A DNA stretch of 37,064 nucleotides from Oscillospiraceae bacterium (GCA_024699425.1 JAILPP010000142.1:1-37064), one strand, 5' to 3'. Positions 25,869-34,444 are shown, numbered from the stretch's first letter. The notes: a model not told the origin generated them from the letters alone. Program-made: numbers and translations.

Positions 25869-25897
25869 ATTATATCACGAAAGCCGGCGCTTGTCAA
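25869..25897 (-). promoter_or_regulatory. Consensus sigma-A promoter for hpt-permease
   Basis: On the minus strand TTGACA (25897-25892), 17 bases, TATAAT (25874-25869): a perfect consensus. Predicted start ~25862, 28 bases upstream of ATG. Confidence 0.88.
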
Positions 25898-25906
25898 TGT
25901 CCATAT

Positions 25907-25924
25907 GTCAAGAATATTCTTGAC
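25907..25924. promoter_or_regulatory. Perfect 18-bp palindrome between hpt and gltX promoters
   Basis: GTCAAGAATATTCTTGAC is its own reverse complement. Its right end is the TTGAC of the gltX -35 and it lies 10 bases upstream of the hpt -35, so a protein bound here would block gltX and could affect hpt. Operator function is inferred. Confidence 0.5.
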
Positions 25925-25948
25925 TTTCCTGCGGTTTCATGCTATAAT
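25920..25948 (+). promoter_or_regulatory. Near-consensus sigma-A promoter for gltX
   Basis: TTGACT (25920-25925), 17 bases, TATAAT (25943-25948). Start ~25955, short leader; there is no room for a T-box. Confidence 0.85.
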
Positions 25949-25985
25949 AGGGAATGAAAATCTATCCCGAAAGGAATCTTCGATT

Positions 25986-27428
25986 ATGATCGTAACTCGT
26001 TTTGCTCCGTCTCCGACGGGCTTTATGCACATCGGCAATCTGCGGACTGCCTTGTATTCCTATCTGCTTGCCAAGTCGCAGGGCGGTAAGTTTATCCTGC
26101 GCATTGAGGACACCGATCAGGTGCGCCTTGTGGAAGGGGCAACTGATGTCATTATCAATACACTCGCACAGACCGGCATTGACTACGATGAGGGTCCGGG
26201 TGTCGGCGGTGAACATGGTCCGTATGTGCAGAGTCAGAGACTTTCAATTTACAAGGAATATGCCGAAAAACTCGTGAAATCCGGTCATGCCTACTACTGC
26301 TTCTGCACACCCGAACGCCTTGAATCTCTCAAGGACGACAAGGGCATCGGCGGCTATGACGGCCACTGCCGCAATCTCTCTCAGGACGAGATCCAACAGA
26401 ACCTCGCAGAGGGAAAACCTTTCGTCATCCGTCAGAGAATGCCCGATGAGGGCAGCACGTCCTATGTGGATGAGGTGTACGGTGAAGTTTCCATTGATAA
26501 TTCCGAACTTCGTGACCAGATCATGATTAAGGCGGACGGCTTCCCGACGTATAATTTCTGCCACGTCGTGGACGATCACCTGATGGGCGTTACTCATGTG
26601 GTGCGTGGGAATGAATACCTGACTTCTACGCCCAAATATTGCCTGCTGTATGATGCGTTCGGCTGGGAACGCCCGCATTATGTTCACCTGCCCCTGCTCA
26701 TGGGAAAAGATGCGGACGGCAATGTTTCCAAACTTTCCAAACGCCACGGCGCTGTCTCGTTTCAGGATCTCGTCAATGACGGCTACCTGCCTGAGGCAAT
26801 CGTCAATTATATCGCTCTCCTCGGCTGGGCTCCCAAGGATACACAGGAATTCTTTACCATGGACGAGCTGAAAGCCAATTTCGGCATGGACGGGCTTTCC
26901 AAATCCCCTGCCGTGTTCGACTATGAGAAGCTCAGATGGTTCAATGCGGAGTATATCAAACGGCTTTCGGAAGAGGAATATAACGCAAAAGCACTCCCCA
27001 TCCTCGATGCTCTTTGTCCGGATTCGGTGAACAAGGTGAAACTCGCCGCTTTGCTTCATACCAGAATTTCAGCGTTCTGCGAGATCAGCGATCAGGTGCA
27101 GTTCGTTGTAAATCGCCTCGGAATGACGGCGGATCTCTATACTAATAAGAAAAATAAAACAACTCCCGAACTTTGCCGCACGATCTTGGAAGAAACCCTC
27201 CCCCTCCTCGAAGCCGTGGAGGACTGGAACAATGACTGCCTGTTTGCCGTCCTCAAACAGTATGCCGCCGATACGGAACGCAAGGCGGGCGCTGTGATGT
27301 GGGCTGTCCGTATCGCTGTCGCAAGACAGGGAATTACCCCCGGCGGCGCAACAGAGCTGATGGAAGTCTTTGGTAAAGAAGAGTCAATCGCCCGCATCCG
27401 TCTCGCAATTTCGGAACTGTCTGCATAA
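25986..27428 (+). CDS. gltX: Glutamyl-tRNA synthetase
   Basis: 480 residues from ATG 25986; the track start 25629 lies in antisense hpt. Class I synthetase: the HIGH-type motif is in RFAPSPTGFMHIGNLRTALY and the KMSKS-type motif is VSKLSKRHGAVSFQDL. ILRIEDTDQVR binds substrate; the C-terminal anticodon-binding helices are normal in length. It charges tRNA-Glu (and tRNA-Gln in organisms using GatCAB). SD AAAGGA about 11 bases upstream. Transcribed divergently from hpt and ended by the terminator at 27432. Confidence 0.97.
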   Translation: MIVTRFAPSPTGFMHIGNLRTALYSYLLAKSQGGKFILRIEDTDQVRLVEGATDVIINTLAQTGIDYDEGPGVGGEHGPYVQSQRLSIYKEYAEKLVKSGHAYYCFCTPERLESLKDDKGIGGYDGHCRNLSQDEIQQNLAEGKPFVIRQRMPDEGSTSYVDEVYGEVSIDNSELRDQIMIKADGFPTYNFCHVVDDHLMGVTHVVRGNEYLTSTPKYCLLYDAFGWERPHYVHLPLLMGKDADGNVSKLSKRHGAVSFQDLVNDGYLPEAIVNYIALLGWAPKDTQEFFTMDELKANFGMDGLSKSPAVFDYEKLRWFNAEYIKRLSEEEYNAKALPILDALCPDSVNKVKLAALLHTRISAFCEISDQVQFVVNRLGMTADLYTNKKNKTTPELCRTILEETLPLLEAVEDWNNDCLFAVLKQYAADTERKAGAVMWAVRIAVARQGITPGGATELMEVFGKEESIARIRLAISELSA

Positions 27429-27431
27429 AAA

Positions 27432-27462
27432 AGATGCCCCGCTTGGGGCATCTCTTTTTTTA
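27432..27462. terminator. Bidirectional terminator between gltX and the papain-like/dockerin gene
   Basis: AGATGCCCC / GGGGCATCT with loop GCTT, A run on the left and TCTTTTTTT on the right, functioning in both directions for converging genes. Confidence 0.92.
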
Positions 27463-30252
27463 TCAGATGAAATCCGCAATTTTTACAGTGCTGTCATTTG
27501 CATAGGCTGCTGCATAACGGAATACTGCGGTTGCATCGGCGGCGTTGGTTTTGCTGTCGCCGTTGACATCGGCTGCCTTCCGCTGTACCTCTGTCAGTCC
27601 GCCTGTCGGATCACCGCTGCCGATGTGTGCGGCTGCAATCAGAATCTGTGTGCCGTCACGGGAGTCTACTTTGCCGTCACCGTTGACATCGCCAAGAATA
27701 TACCCATCACCGGGGGTTTCCTGAGAACCTGTGTCGCTCTCGGTCGGATTCTGGGGGGTTGTCTCTACTACGTCACTGTCGGGCAGTTCTTCCAGATACA
27801 GTGCGCATTCAACCGATTCTTTGCCCTCCTCGGTCACTGTCATCGGAATGGATTCGGTGTAGCCTGCAAGATCAAGTGTGATCGTCTCGCCTGATTTGCA
27901 CGGCTTGCCGCCGATCGTGATGCTGCCTGTGGAGATCGGAGTCAGCGATACCGTCTTGGAACCCTTCGGGAGATAGTATACATAGTTGGGATTGTTCACA
28001 TCTGTTTCGTCCGGATTATGGTCTGCATAGCGGGATACGGCATCCTTGTCCGTCTTGCAGAGTAGGCTCGAAACCGAAGCCGTTTCGGTGGCGTATGCCT
28101 GCGTCATGATGTGCTTGTCATCACTCAGCGAGATGATCGAAAGATCAACATAGGCGGAAAGAATCATCAGGTCTTCCCCTTCCGGCATGGTGATCGGCTT
28201 TTCATCATCGTAAAGCTCCCAGTTCACACCGTCCAGTGTGTAGTAGATCGGTGCCTGATCGTCACAGGAAAGATGAATGCTCTCACCCTTCTTCATGACT
28301 GTGCTGTTGTTGGAAAATACAACAGTTCCGCAGTCACGGGTCACTGCTTTCAGACAGATGTTGCCGCAGCGGGAAATAACGTCAAACTGCGATCCGTCAA
28401 TCGTGCCGACTTCTTCGCTGCTCTCGGCAGGCGCTGCTGCATCGGCAGAGGCAGTTTCAGTCGGGTCTTCGGTCATATCTCCCTCTGCCATTGCATATGC
28501 AGCTTCCTCTACGGAAATGACAGGGGGTTCTGTTGCATCATACCTGGTTTCCATCGGCATCGGAAGATCCGTGTCCGCAGGTGTTGCTTCGGGCAGCGCG
28601 GTGGCTTGTTCTGCGGTCGGCAGCAGCATCGGAACAGTTTCTGTCTCCGTTGCGGAAGGTACTGCTTCACCGGCATCTGTCGGCGGGATAAATGTCGGGA
28701 TCTGTGCGGCTGTGCTGCTGCTCTCTGTCTCCAAAGCGTCGGTCACGTTGACTGTGTCGCCGGACTCCGGATCGTATTCGATCGGATTATCTACGGCGGC
28801 GGACCACTTCTCAGGCTCTACATTGTACATATCTACCCACACAGATCCGTCTGTGCTGTAGAAACTCTGCCCCGTGCGGAGACTGCTCTCCAGCATATCC
28901 ATTGTGAATGTGGAGTCAAATACTTCCTTTGTGCCGTTTGATCCGGTGGAGATGGAACGGGAGGCGTATTCACACGGAATGCGTGCGCCTGCTGCTTCAC
29001 CGCTGACCTTCGCTGTGACGGAGAAAGAATCACCTTTCTTCAGGAATACCGGCTCGTCCAGTTCGATCGTCAGATAACCTGTCTCGTCCAGAACTACTTT
29101 CTTCGCACCTGCCGCTGTGCCCGAAACAGGATTGTCATTGCTGGTCAGCCCTGTGTAAACAGTGGCATCAAATGTGTCGCCGCTGTACATATTGTAGAAC
29201 ATGATGCCCGTGAGCCAGCCGTTTTCTTCGGCGGTGAATACGTTGGCAATCATGATCTCCTTTTCCGGCTCTTCTTCGTTGACAAGATATGCGCCGTTCC
29301 AGCCGTATTCGTCGTGCTGGTACAGACGGTTGTTCAGATTGGCACTCTCGGCACGGTACTCGGTGATGCCGTTGATGGTAGCATCTGCATAGGATACCCA
29401 GATGTATCCGTTGTCACCGTATGCGGTGCCGCTGCTGCACTTGCACAGCCATGCTCCGTCCATGGGAGGATTGCTCTTGAAAGACGCTGCCGGAATGCTG
29501 TCATCCCAGCCGACAATTGTCATATAACGCCAGTCGGGCATGGCTTCTGCATCGGCGGTGTTCCATGTCTCAAAATCATAGCAGTAGGTGTATTTCTCTG
29601 CATCATAGCACGAGGCACTGTACAGGACACGCATCGCCAGCGCATGGTCAGCATAGATACGCTCCTTGACGGCATTGATCTGCTTGCTCAGTGATTCCTG
29701 AAGAAAGTTGTCATCGTAGTCATACGGCTGGTAAGGATAGCTCACTGCATCGGTGACATGAAAGTCTGCTCCGCTTCGCATCTGTGCTGCGGAAATGTTC
29801 CAGTCCATAATGGAAACATCACCGTAACTGTAGGAGGTATAGCTGTTCGTAGAGCCGAGCCAGCTTGCCAGCAATCCTGTGATCTGGTCAAAATCCTGAA
29901 TGTCTTCGTTGAACGGAACGTCCTTGTCGTATTTGTAGCCGAAATTGTTCGAGAACATACAGTATGCCATGTTCCATTCCGAAATATTCGCATTCGGATC
30001 GGTTTTCAGCAGAGAGCTTTCCATACTGTCGGCTGCGGCAAATGCCCACGACGTATTATACTGCATTTCATCACCAACTTCGGTGACAAGTCCCTTGCTG
30101 CGCAGATCATAGCTTGCAGGCAGACCTGCTGTCTCGGAGATCGTTGTCTCATCAGATACGCCAGGATCTGCCTGTACAGCGGATACCGGCACGGACGCTG
30201 CTGCAAGAACTATGCTCAGACACAGGGCGGCTGTTCGTTTGAAACGCTTCAT
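27463..30252 (-). CDS. Secreted papain-like (C1A) protein with inactive-looking active site and C-terminal dockerin
   Basis: 929 residues. Signal peptide (MKRFKRTAALCLSIVLAAASVPVSA); SD AAAGGAGA. Residues ~43-300 align by eye with clostridial C1A papain-like domains (LPASYDLRSKGLVTEV; TIVGWDDSIP; GDNGYIWVSYAD), but the catalytic Cys is Ser68 (YNTSWAFAA), the His is Arg242 (DWRYMTIVGWDD) and the Asn is Cys272 (WLCKCSSGT). A 'lectin-like' C1-associated domain follows (NVFTAEENGWLTGIMFYNMYSGDTFDATVYTG). Then a long Thr/Glu/Pro/Ala-rich linker, a beta-rich module with GTVVFSNNSTVMKKGESIHLSCDDQAPIYYTLDG, and a dockerin (GDVNGDGKVDSRDGTQILIAAA...AADVNGDSKTNAADATAVFRYAAA) at ~850-925. Secreted, scaffold-docked, probably binding rather than cutting peptides. 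Pseudoenzyme status is inferred from sequence. Confidence 0.88.
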   Translation of the reverse strand: MKRFKRTAALCLSIVLAAASVPVSAVQADPGVSDETTISETAGLPASYDLRSKGLVTEVGDEMQYNTSWAFAAADSMESSLLKTDPNANISEWNMAYCMFSNNFGYKYDKDVPFNEDIQDFDQITGLLASWLGSTNSYTSYSYGDVSIMDWNISAAQMRSGADFHVTDAVSYPYQPYDYDDNFLQESLSKQINAVKERIYADHALAMRVLYSASCYDAEKYTYCYDFETWNTADAEAMPDWRYMTIVGWDDSIPAASFKSNPPMDGAWLCKCSSGTAYGDNGYIWVSYADATINGITEYRAESANLNNRLYQHDEYGWNGAYLVNEEEPEKEIMIANVFTAEENGWLTGIMFYNMYSGDTFDATVYTGLTSNDNPVSGTAAGAKKVVLDETGYLTIELDEPVFLKKGDSFSVTAKVSGEAAGARIPCEYASRSISTGSNGTKEVFDSTFTMDMLESSLRTGQSFYSTDGSVWVDMYNVEPEKWSAAVDNPIEYDPESGDTVNVTDALETESSSTAAQIPTFIPPTDAGEAVPSATETETVPMLLPTAEQATALPEATPADTDLPMPMETRYDATEPPVISVEEAAYAMAEGDMTEDPTETASADAAAPAESSEEVGTIDGSQFDVISRCGNICLKAVTRDCGTVVFSNNSTVMKKGESIHLSCDDQAPIYYTLDGVNWELYDDEKPITMPEGEDLMILSAYVDLSIISLSDDKHIMTQAYATETASVSSLLCKTDKDAVSRYADHNPDETDVNNPNYVYYLPKGSKTVSLTPISTGSITIGGKPCKSGETITLDLAGYTESIPMTVTEEGKESVECALYLEELPDSDVVETTPQNPTESDTGSQETPGDGYILGDVNGDGKVDSRDGTQILIAAAHIGSGDPTGGLTEVQRKAADVNGDSKTNAADATAVFRYAAAYANDSTVKIADFI

Positions 30253-30314
30253 AAATTTGTCTTCTCCTTTTTCTTTAATTGGCTCTCCGGATCGCTTTCC
30301 GGAAAGATATAAAC

Positions 30315-30343
30315 ATTATAGCACACATTCACCGATTAGTCAA
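30315..30343 (-). promoter_or_regulatory. Near-consensus sigma-A promoter for the papain-like/dockerin gene
   Basis: On the minus strand TTGACT (30343-30338), 17 bases, TATAAT (30320-30315). A short CCGGA/TCCGG hairpin lies in the leader. Confidence 0.82.
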
Positions 30344-30597
30344 CACTCTTCAATGGATATTTTATGAACAAATAATGGCAGAAACAGGATTACCCGCAGT
30401 CCGGTAAGGAAGTATTTTCAAAAATTATTGTCATTTTGACGAAAAGGGTAAGATTTTTACCAAATGGCGATATATCCGCATTTTATTGCCTCCGTTTTGC
30501 GCAAAATCAGGATACTGCATTCCTGATTGTTCATAAATCGTGCAAAATATGTGAAATTTTCTCTCATTTGCCTACAACGTTTTGTAAATGTCACTAA
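30344..30597. promoter_or_regulatory. AT-rich region between two divergent surface-protein promoters, with inverted repeats
   Basis: No gene is supported here. Visible signals are: GGTAA-GATTT-TTACC (near 30450), the palindrome TTTTGCGCAAAA (30495-30506), and AATCAGGA-TACTGCAT-TCCTGATT (30505-30528). The latter two overlap. These could be regulator-binding sites shared by the two divergent genes; I cannot assign a regulator. Confidence 0.35.
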
Positions 30598-30626
30598 TTG
30601 ACATTCGCACGGCAAAATGATATAAT
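30598..30626 (+). promoter_or_regulatory. Consensus sigma-A promoter for the ten-repeat protein
   Basis: TTGACA (30598-30603), 17 bases, TATAAT (30621-30626): a perfect match. Predicted start ~30633 with a ~75-base leader. Confidence 0.9.
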
Positions 30627-30708
30627 ATAAGATATGAATCACACCCACATCGTGCTTCGCTTTGGATGTCTATTCACTTTCATTTATCAGGAAGAGAGGA
30701 ATTTGGTT

Positions 30709-33700
30709 ATGAAGAGAGGAAACAAAAACCGGATGATTGCCGGCGTTTTTGCCGTCCTTTTCGTGCTGAGTACTGCGGTGACAAGTGTGACCGCTTTTGC
30801 AGAGGAAGAGGTCAAGGTTCCGGCACTCAGTGAGGTCACTGCACAGACCGCAGGCAGCGGCTTCGATACGCTCCTCGGAGATTCGATCGTTCCGATCGGC
30901 GGAAATGTTACTACACTCGATAACAGCTTCCTTGATGCTGTTACGATGCAGAACTCATTCACAATGCCCGAATCTATTGCGGCGGGTCAGACAGTTCAGA
31001 TCTACGGACGCGTTGAGTCCGGTACATCTGCTCTTACTTCCGTGTCGGTGGCGGTTTATCAGGTAAACAACACCGCAGTCGCAGTTCAGGGCAAGGCTGT
31101 TGTTCCCAACAGCAACGCTTTTGACATCAGCTCCCTCAGCAACGAGATCAATTTTGCTGCACTTCCCGCTGACAGCTACTACTTCGTGGTAATGGCTTCC
31201 AACGCTTCTTACCGCAATACCGCCCTGATGGTCAAGAGATTTACCGTCGTTGGCGGTGCTTCTGCTACCGATGGTCTCGGCATCAGTAATCCTGCTCAGG
31301 TGCCCTCTGTCATCAATCAGGGTACTTCCCTCAATGTTACCGGTATCGTCAGCTCCTCGATCAGCCCGCTGACCCGTGTCGTTGCTGCCGTTTATGATAC
31401 AAACGGCAACGCTCAGACCGGCGGTCAGGCAAATAATATCAATGCCACAACTTATGACGTGAGCCGCCTCGCTCCCTATGTACAGTTCAATAAGCTTGGC
31501 GCAGGCTCTTATGTTTATCGCGTATCCGCTTCCAATTCGACGGAAACTGACAAGATCGTACAGGAAGCCCGCTTCACCGTTTCCGGCAGCGGCGGTATCA
31601 CTCCGATCGTTTCCAACGATGCTCTGACCGGCAATATCGCTGCGATTCCGTCTGTGCTTACACAAGGCTCACAGGTGACAATCTCCGGTACCGTAAATTC
31701 CGGGTATTCTGCCCTGACTTATGTCAGCGCTGCTGTTTATGATGCTTACGGCAACCTTAAGTTCGGTCAGGCGGATGCACCCCATACCACTACCTATAAC
31801 ATCGGCACACTCGCTCCGTACCTGAACTTCGCTTCCCTCGGTGCGGGTACTTACAGATATGTTGTCACCGCTACCAACGGCGCTAATTCCAATGTCACAC
31901 TCGCTGACCAGACCTTTACCGTTCAGGCAAATACTCAGGTTCAGACAACCGATACCATCGGCGTTACCGGCGTTACAATCATGCCGTCCAGCATCAGAGT
32001 CGGTCAGCCCGTCAGTGTCCGCGGTACCGTAAGCTCTGCGTATTCCAACCTGACCAAGGTTGCTGTGGAAGTGTATGACTCTTACGGCAATTTCAAGACC
32101 GGTAAGACTGTCAGCGTCAATGCCAGAACTTATAACCTCTATAACCTCGACAGGTATGTGTACTTCGACAGACTGACGGACGGCGCTTATGAGTTCCGTG
32201 TGACCTGCTCTAATGGTTCTCTCACCGATTTCATTGTGAGCAGCCAGAAGTTTGCAGTCGGCACAGGTACGGTTACTCCCAACAATGTCGATTCTGCCAC
32301 CGACAGACTCTATCTGACCAATGTATTCAAGATGCCCGCAAGCATCAGCCGCGGTCAGATCGTCAATGTCACCGGTACGGTCAGCTCGGCTTCTACCAAT
32401 CTGGTCAGCGTTGGCGTGAATGTTTATAATTCCGCTAACAAGATCGTGACAGGTTCTACTGTTAATCCCAGAAGCAAGAGCTTCGATCTGAGAAACCTCG
32501 ATAAGTCGGTTTCCTTCAATACACTGCCCGATGGCGTTTATACTCTCGTAATTCACGGCTCCAACGGCACGAGAACCAATGAGATCCTTCTCCAGCAGCA
32601 GTTCACTGTCGGCACCGGCGGCGGTTCGGTAAGTGCAACGGATAGTATGTATATTTCCGGATTCGTTCCGATCGCTTCCGTTCGTCAGGCGGGTCAGGGC
32701 GTTGATGTTACCGGCGTGGTTACTTCTCCCGTAACAAATCTCTCTATGGTCGATGTCGGTATCTTCAATTCCGCAGGTCAGCGCCTCTACGGTCAGACCG
32801 TTTATCCGAATGCGAGAACCTATGACCTCAAGCTCCAGGACAACAGCCTCCGCTTTGATCTGCTCCCCGCAAATCAGGAGTATACCTTTAAGGTAACAGC
32901 TTCCAATGGTTCTGCTTCCAATGTCGTTCTGGCAACCCAGAGGTTCACCGTTACCACCAGCGCTGTGACTCCCGGTGTCAACTCCGATGCCATCACTGTT
33001 AGCGGTATTACCCAGATTCCTGACAATATTGCCGCAGGTACGCCCATCACGGTCAACGGTACGGTTACTTCCGCACAGTCCAATATCTACAGCCTCTATT
33101 GCGGCGTGTTCAACAGCGCAGGTCAGGCTATTACCGGCAGAACTGTCAACCCGAACAGCAGAACTTATAACCTCCATGCACTCGATCCGTACATTGAGTT
33201 CAATAAGCTCGCTAACGGTCAGACTTATACCTTCGCTGTCATCGCTTCTAATTCTTCCAATACCAACTATACTGTTTACAGCAAGAAGTTTACGGTCGGC
33301 TACGGCGGTACGACAACTCCCACAACTCCCACTACCGATACTATGACTATTTCCGGTGAGACACAGATCCCCGCTTCTATCGCTTATAAGCAGCCTGTCA
33401 GCGTGAAGGGCTACATCACTTCCGCTTATTCCAATATCACCAACGTTTCTGTCGGCGTTTACAATACCGCTAACCTCAACCAGATGGTGGTCGGTTCTGT
33501 CAAGAATGTCAACGCAAGAACGTATAACCTCTCTGCAATGGATTCTGAGGTTCGCTTCGATTTGCTGCCGCAGGGTTCCTATGTCTACGTTGTAAAGGCT
33601 ACCAATGCTTCCGGTACTTATACGCTCCAGAATAAGTCCTTTACAGTCGGCTATGGTACTTCTACCACAACTCCGTCTACACAGACCGGTACCGATCTGT

Positions 33701-34356
33701 ATGTGACCGGTGTTTCTACCGTGCCTTCTTCCCTCTCGGTAGGTGCAGTGTTCAGCGTTCGCGGTACTGTTACTTCGACTTCTTCCAATATCACCACACT
33801 TACCTGCGGTGTTTGGGATGTCAATACGCAGAAGTGGATGACCGGCGCTAACAGCGTGACTGTCAATGCCAAGACCTTCGATCTGAGCAGAGTCGATTCT
33901 CAGGTTCACTTCAACAGCCTGCCTGCCGGCAGCTACGTCTTCGGCGTTTACGCTTCCAATGCGACAAGATCCAATGTTACCCTCGTAAGCCAGCGCTTTA
34001 CAGTTGGCAGCGGCGGTTCTGTGACTCCGTCGGTATCCGGTGACAATATCACCTTCAACAATACCATGAGCCTCGGTTCTTCCATCAGACAGGGTTCTCC
34101 CGTGAGCGTTCGCGGTACGGTTTCTTCCGGCAGCTCTAACCTTACCAACGTTACAGTCGGTATCTACAATGCAAGCGGTGCAGGTCTGTATGTAAGTCCT
34201 GTCAACCCCGGCGCAAGATCTTACAACATCAGCGCAGTGGACAGCGCTATGCGCTTTGACCGCCTGAGCGCAGGTACCTATTATTTCCGTGTGACAGCTT
34301 CCAACGGCAGCACAAGCAATGTTCAGCTCGTCAACAAGAGCTTCACGGTTTATTGA
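30709..34356 (+). CDS. Secreted protein of ten tandem ~110-residue Ig-like repeats
   Basis: 1215 residues from ATG 30709 (GAGAGGA about 10 bases upstream; the track's earlier start precedes the SD). Signal peptide: MKRGNKNRMIAGVFAVLFVLSTAVTSVTAFAEE. From residue ~45 to the end there are ten consecutive repeats of about 105-118 residues. Pattern: D-x-(I/L)-x-(V/I)-x-G...P-x-S-I-x-x-G-x-x-(V/I)-x-(V/I)-x-G-T-V-x-S...V-x-V-(G/A)-V-Y-(N/D)...T-Y-(N/D)-L...F-(D/N)-x-L-x-x-G-x-Y-x-(F/Y)-x-V-x-A-S-N...F-T-V-G. These look like beta-sandwich domains, joined by short Gly/Thr/Pro linkers. I recall similar single repeats at the C-terminus of other clostridial secreted hydrolases, where they are not characterised. 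There is no LPXTG, SLH, dockerin or catalytic domain; the last repeat ends at the C-terminus. Strong promoter and codon choice suggest high expression. Function unknown. Confidence 0.85.
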   Translation: MKRGNKNRMIAGVFAVLFVLSTAVTSVTAFAEEEVKVPALSEVTAQTAGSGFDTLLGDSIVPIGGNVTTLDNSFLDAVTMQNSFTMPESIAAGQTVQIYGRVESGTSALTSVSVAVYQVNNTAVAVQGKAVVPNSNAFDISSLSNEINFAALPADSYYFVVMASNASYRNTALMVKRFTVVGGASATDGLGISNPAQVPSVINQGTSLNVTGIVSSSISPLTRVVAAVYDTNGNAQTGGQANNINATTYDVSRLAPYVQFNKLGAGSYVYRVSASNSTETDKIVQEARFTVSGSGGITPIVSNDALTGNIAAIPSVLTQGSQVTISGTVNSGYSALTYVSAAVYDAYGNLKFGQADAPHTTTYNIGTLAPYLNFASLGAGTYRYVVTATNGANSNVTLADQTFTVQANTQVQTTDTIGVTGVTIMPSSIRVGQPVSVRGTVSSAYSNLTKVAVEVYDSYGNFKTGKTVSVNARTYNLYNLDRYVYFDRLTDGAYEFRVTCSNGSLTDFIVSSQKFAVGTGTVTPNNVDSATDRLYLTNVFKMPASISRGQIVNVTGTVSSASTNLVSVGVNVYNSANKIVTGSTVNPRSKSFDLRNLDKSVSFNTLPDGVYTLVIHGSNGTRTNEILLQQQFTVGTGGGSVSATDSMYISGFVPIASVRQAGQGVDVTGVVTSPVTNLSMVDVGIFNSAGQRLYGQTVYPNARTYDLKLQDNSLRFDLLPANQEYTFKVTASNGSASNVVLATQRFTVTTSAVTPGVNSDAITVSGITQIPDNIAAGTPITVNGTVTSAQSNIYSLYCGVFNSAGQAITGRTVNPNSRTYNLHALDPYIEFNKLANGQTYTFAVIASNSSNTNYTVYSKKFTVGYGGTTTPTTPTTDTMTISGETQIPASIAYKQPVSVKGYITSAYSNITNVSVGVYNTANLNQMVVGSVKNVNARTYNLSAMDSEVRFDLLPQGSYVYVVKATNASGTYTLQNKSFTVGYGTSTTTPSTQTGTDLYVTGVSTVPSSLSVGAVFSVRGTVTSTSSNITTLTCGVWDVNTQKWMTGANSVTVNAKTFDLSRVDSQVHFNSLPAGSYVFGVYASNATRSNVTLVSQRFTVGSGGSVTPSVSGDNITFNNTMSLGSSIRQGSPVSVRGTVSSGSSNLTNVTVGIYNASGAGLYVSPVNPGARSYNISAVDSAMRFDRLSAGTYYFRVTASNGSTSNVQLVNKSFTVY

Positions 34357-34364
34357 TCTTCAAT

Positions 34365-34400
34365 GCAAAAGCTCCTCCGGATTTTCGGAGGAGCTTTTGC
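34365..34400 (+). terminator. Rho-independent terminator after the ten-repeat gene
   Basis: 15-bp perfect stem GCAAAAGCTCCTCCG / CGGAGGAGCTTTTGC with loop GATTTT. The T run is inside the stem's 3' arm. Confidence 0.85.
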
Positions 34401-34412
34401 TGTGAAAATGAG

Positions 34413-34440
34413 AAAAGCCCGCAGCAATGCGGGCTTTTTG
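34413..34440. terminator. Second terminator hairpin, bidirectional
   Basis: AAAAGCCCGC / GCGGGCTTTT with loop AGCAAT, A run before and T run after. Adjacent to the stop codon of the minus-strand ATPase gene (34445), so it can end both converging transcripts. Confidence 0.85.
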
Positions 34441-34444
34441 TTGC

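Noticed and set aside
25948-25985. T-box or attenuator before gltX
   Set aside because: Leader is only ~30 bases; there is no room for a T-box.
30457-30648. 63-residue minus-strand ORF in the divergent intergenic region
   Set aside because: Starts inside the promoter of the ten-repeat gene, no SD, no recognisable domain.
31669-33909. 746-residue minus-strand ORF opposite the ten-repeat gene
   Set aside because: Mirrors the repeat periodicity of the + strand gene, has no start signals, and reads as Arg/Ser/Gly/Ile-rich nonsense.
30709-34356. Repeat array resembling CRISPR or DNA satellites
   Set aside because: Periodicity is ~330 bases, in frame, and divergent at DNA level; it is a protein-coding repeat.
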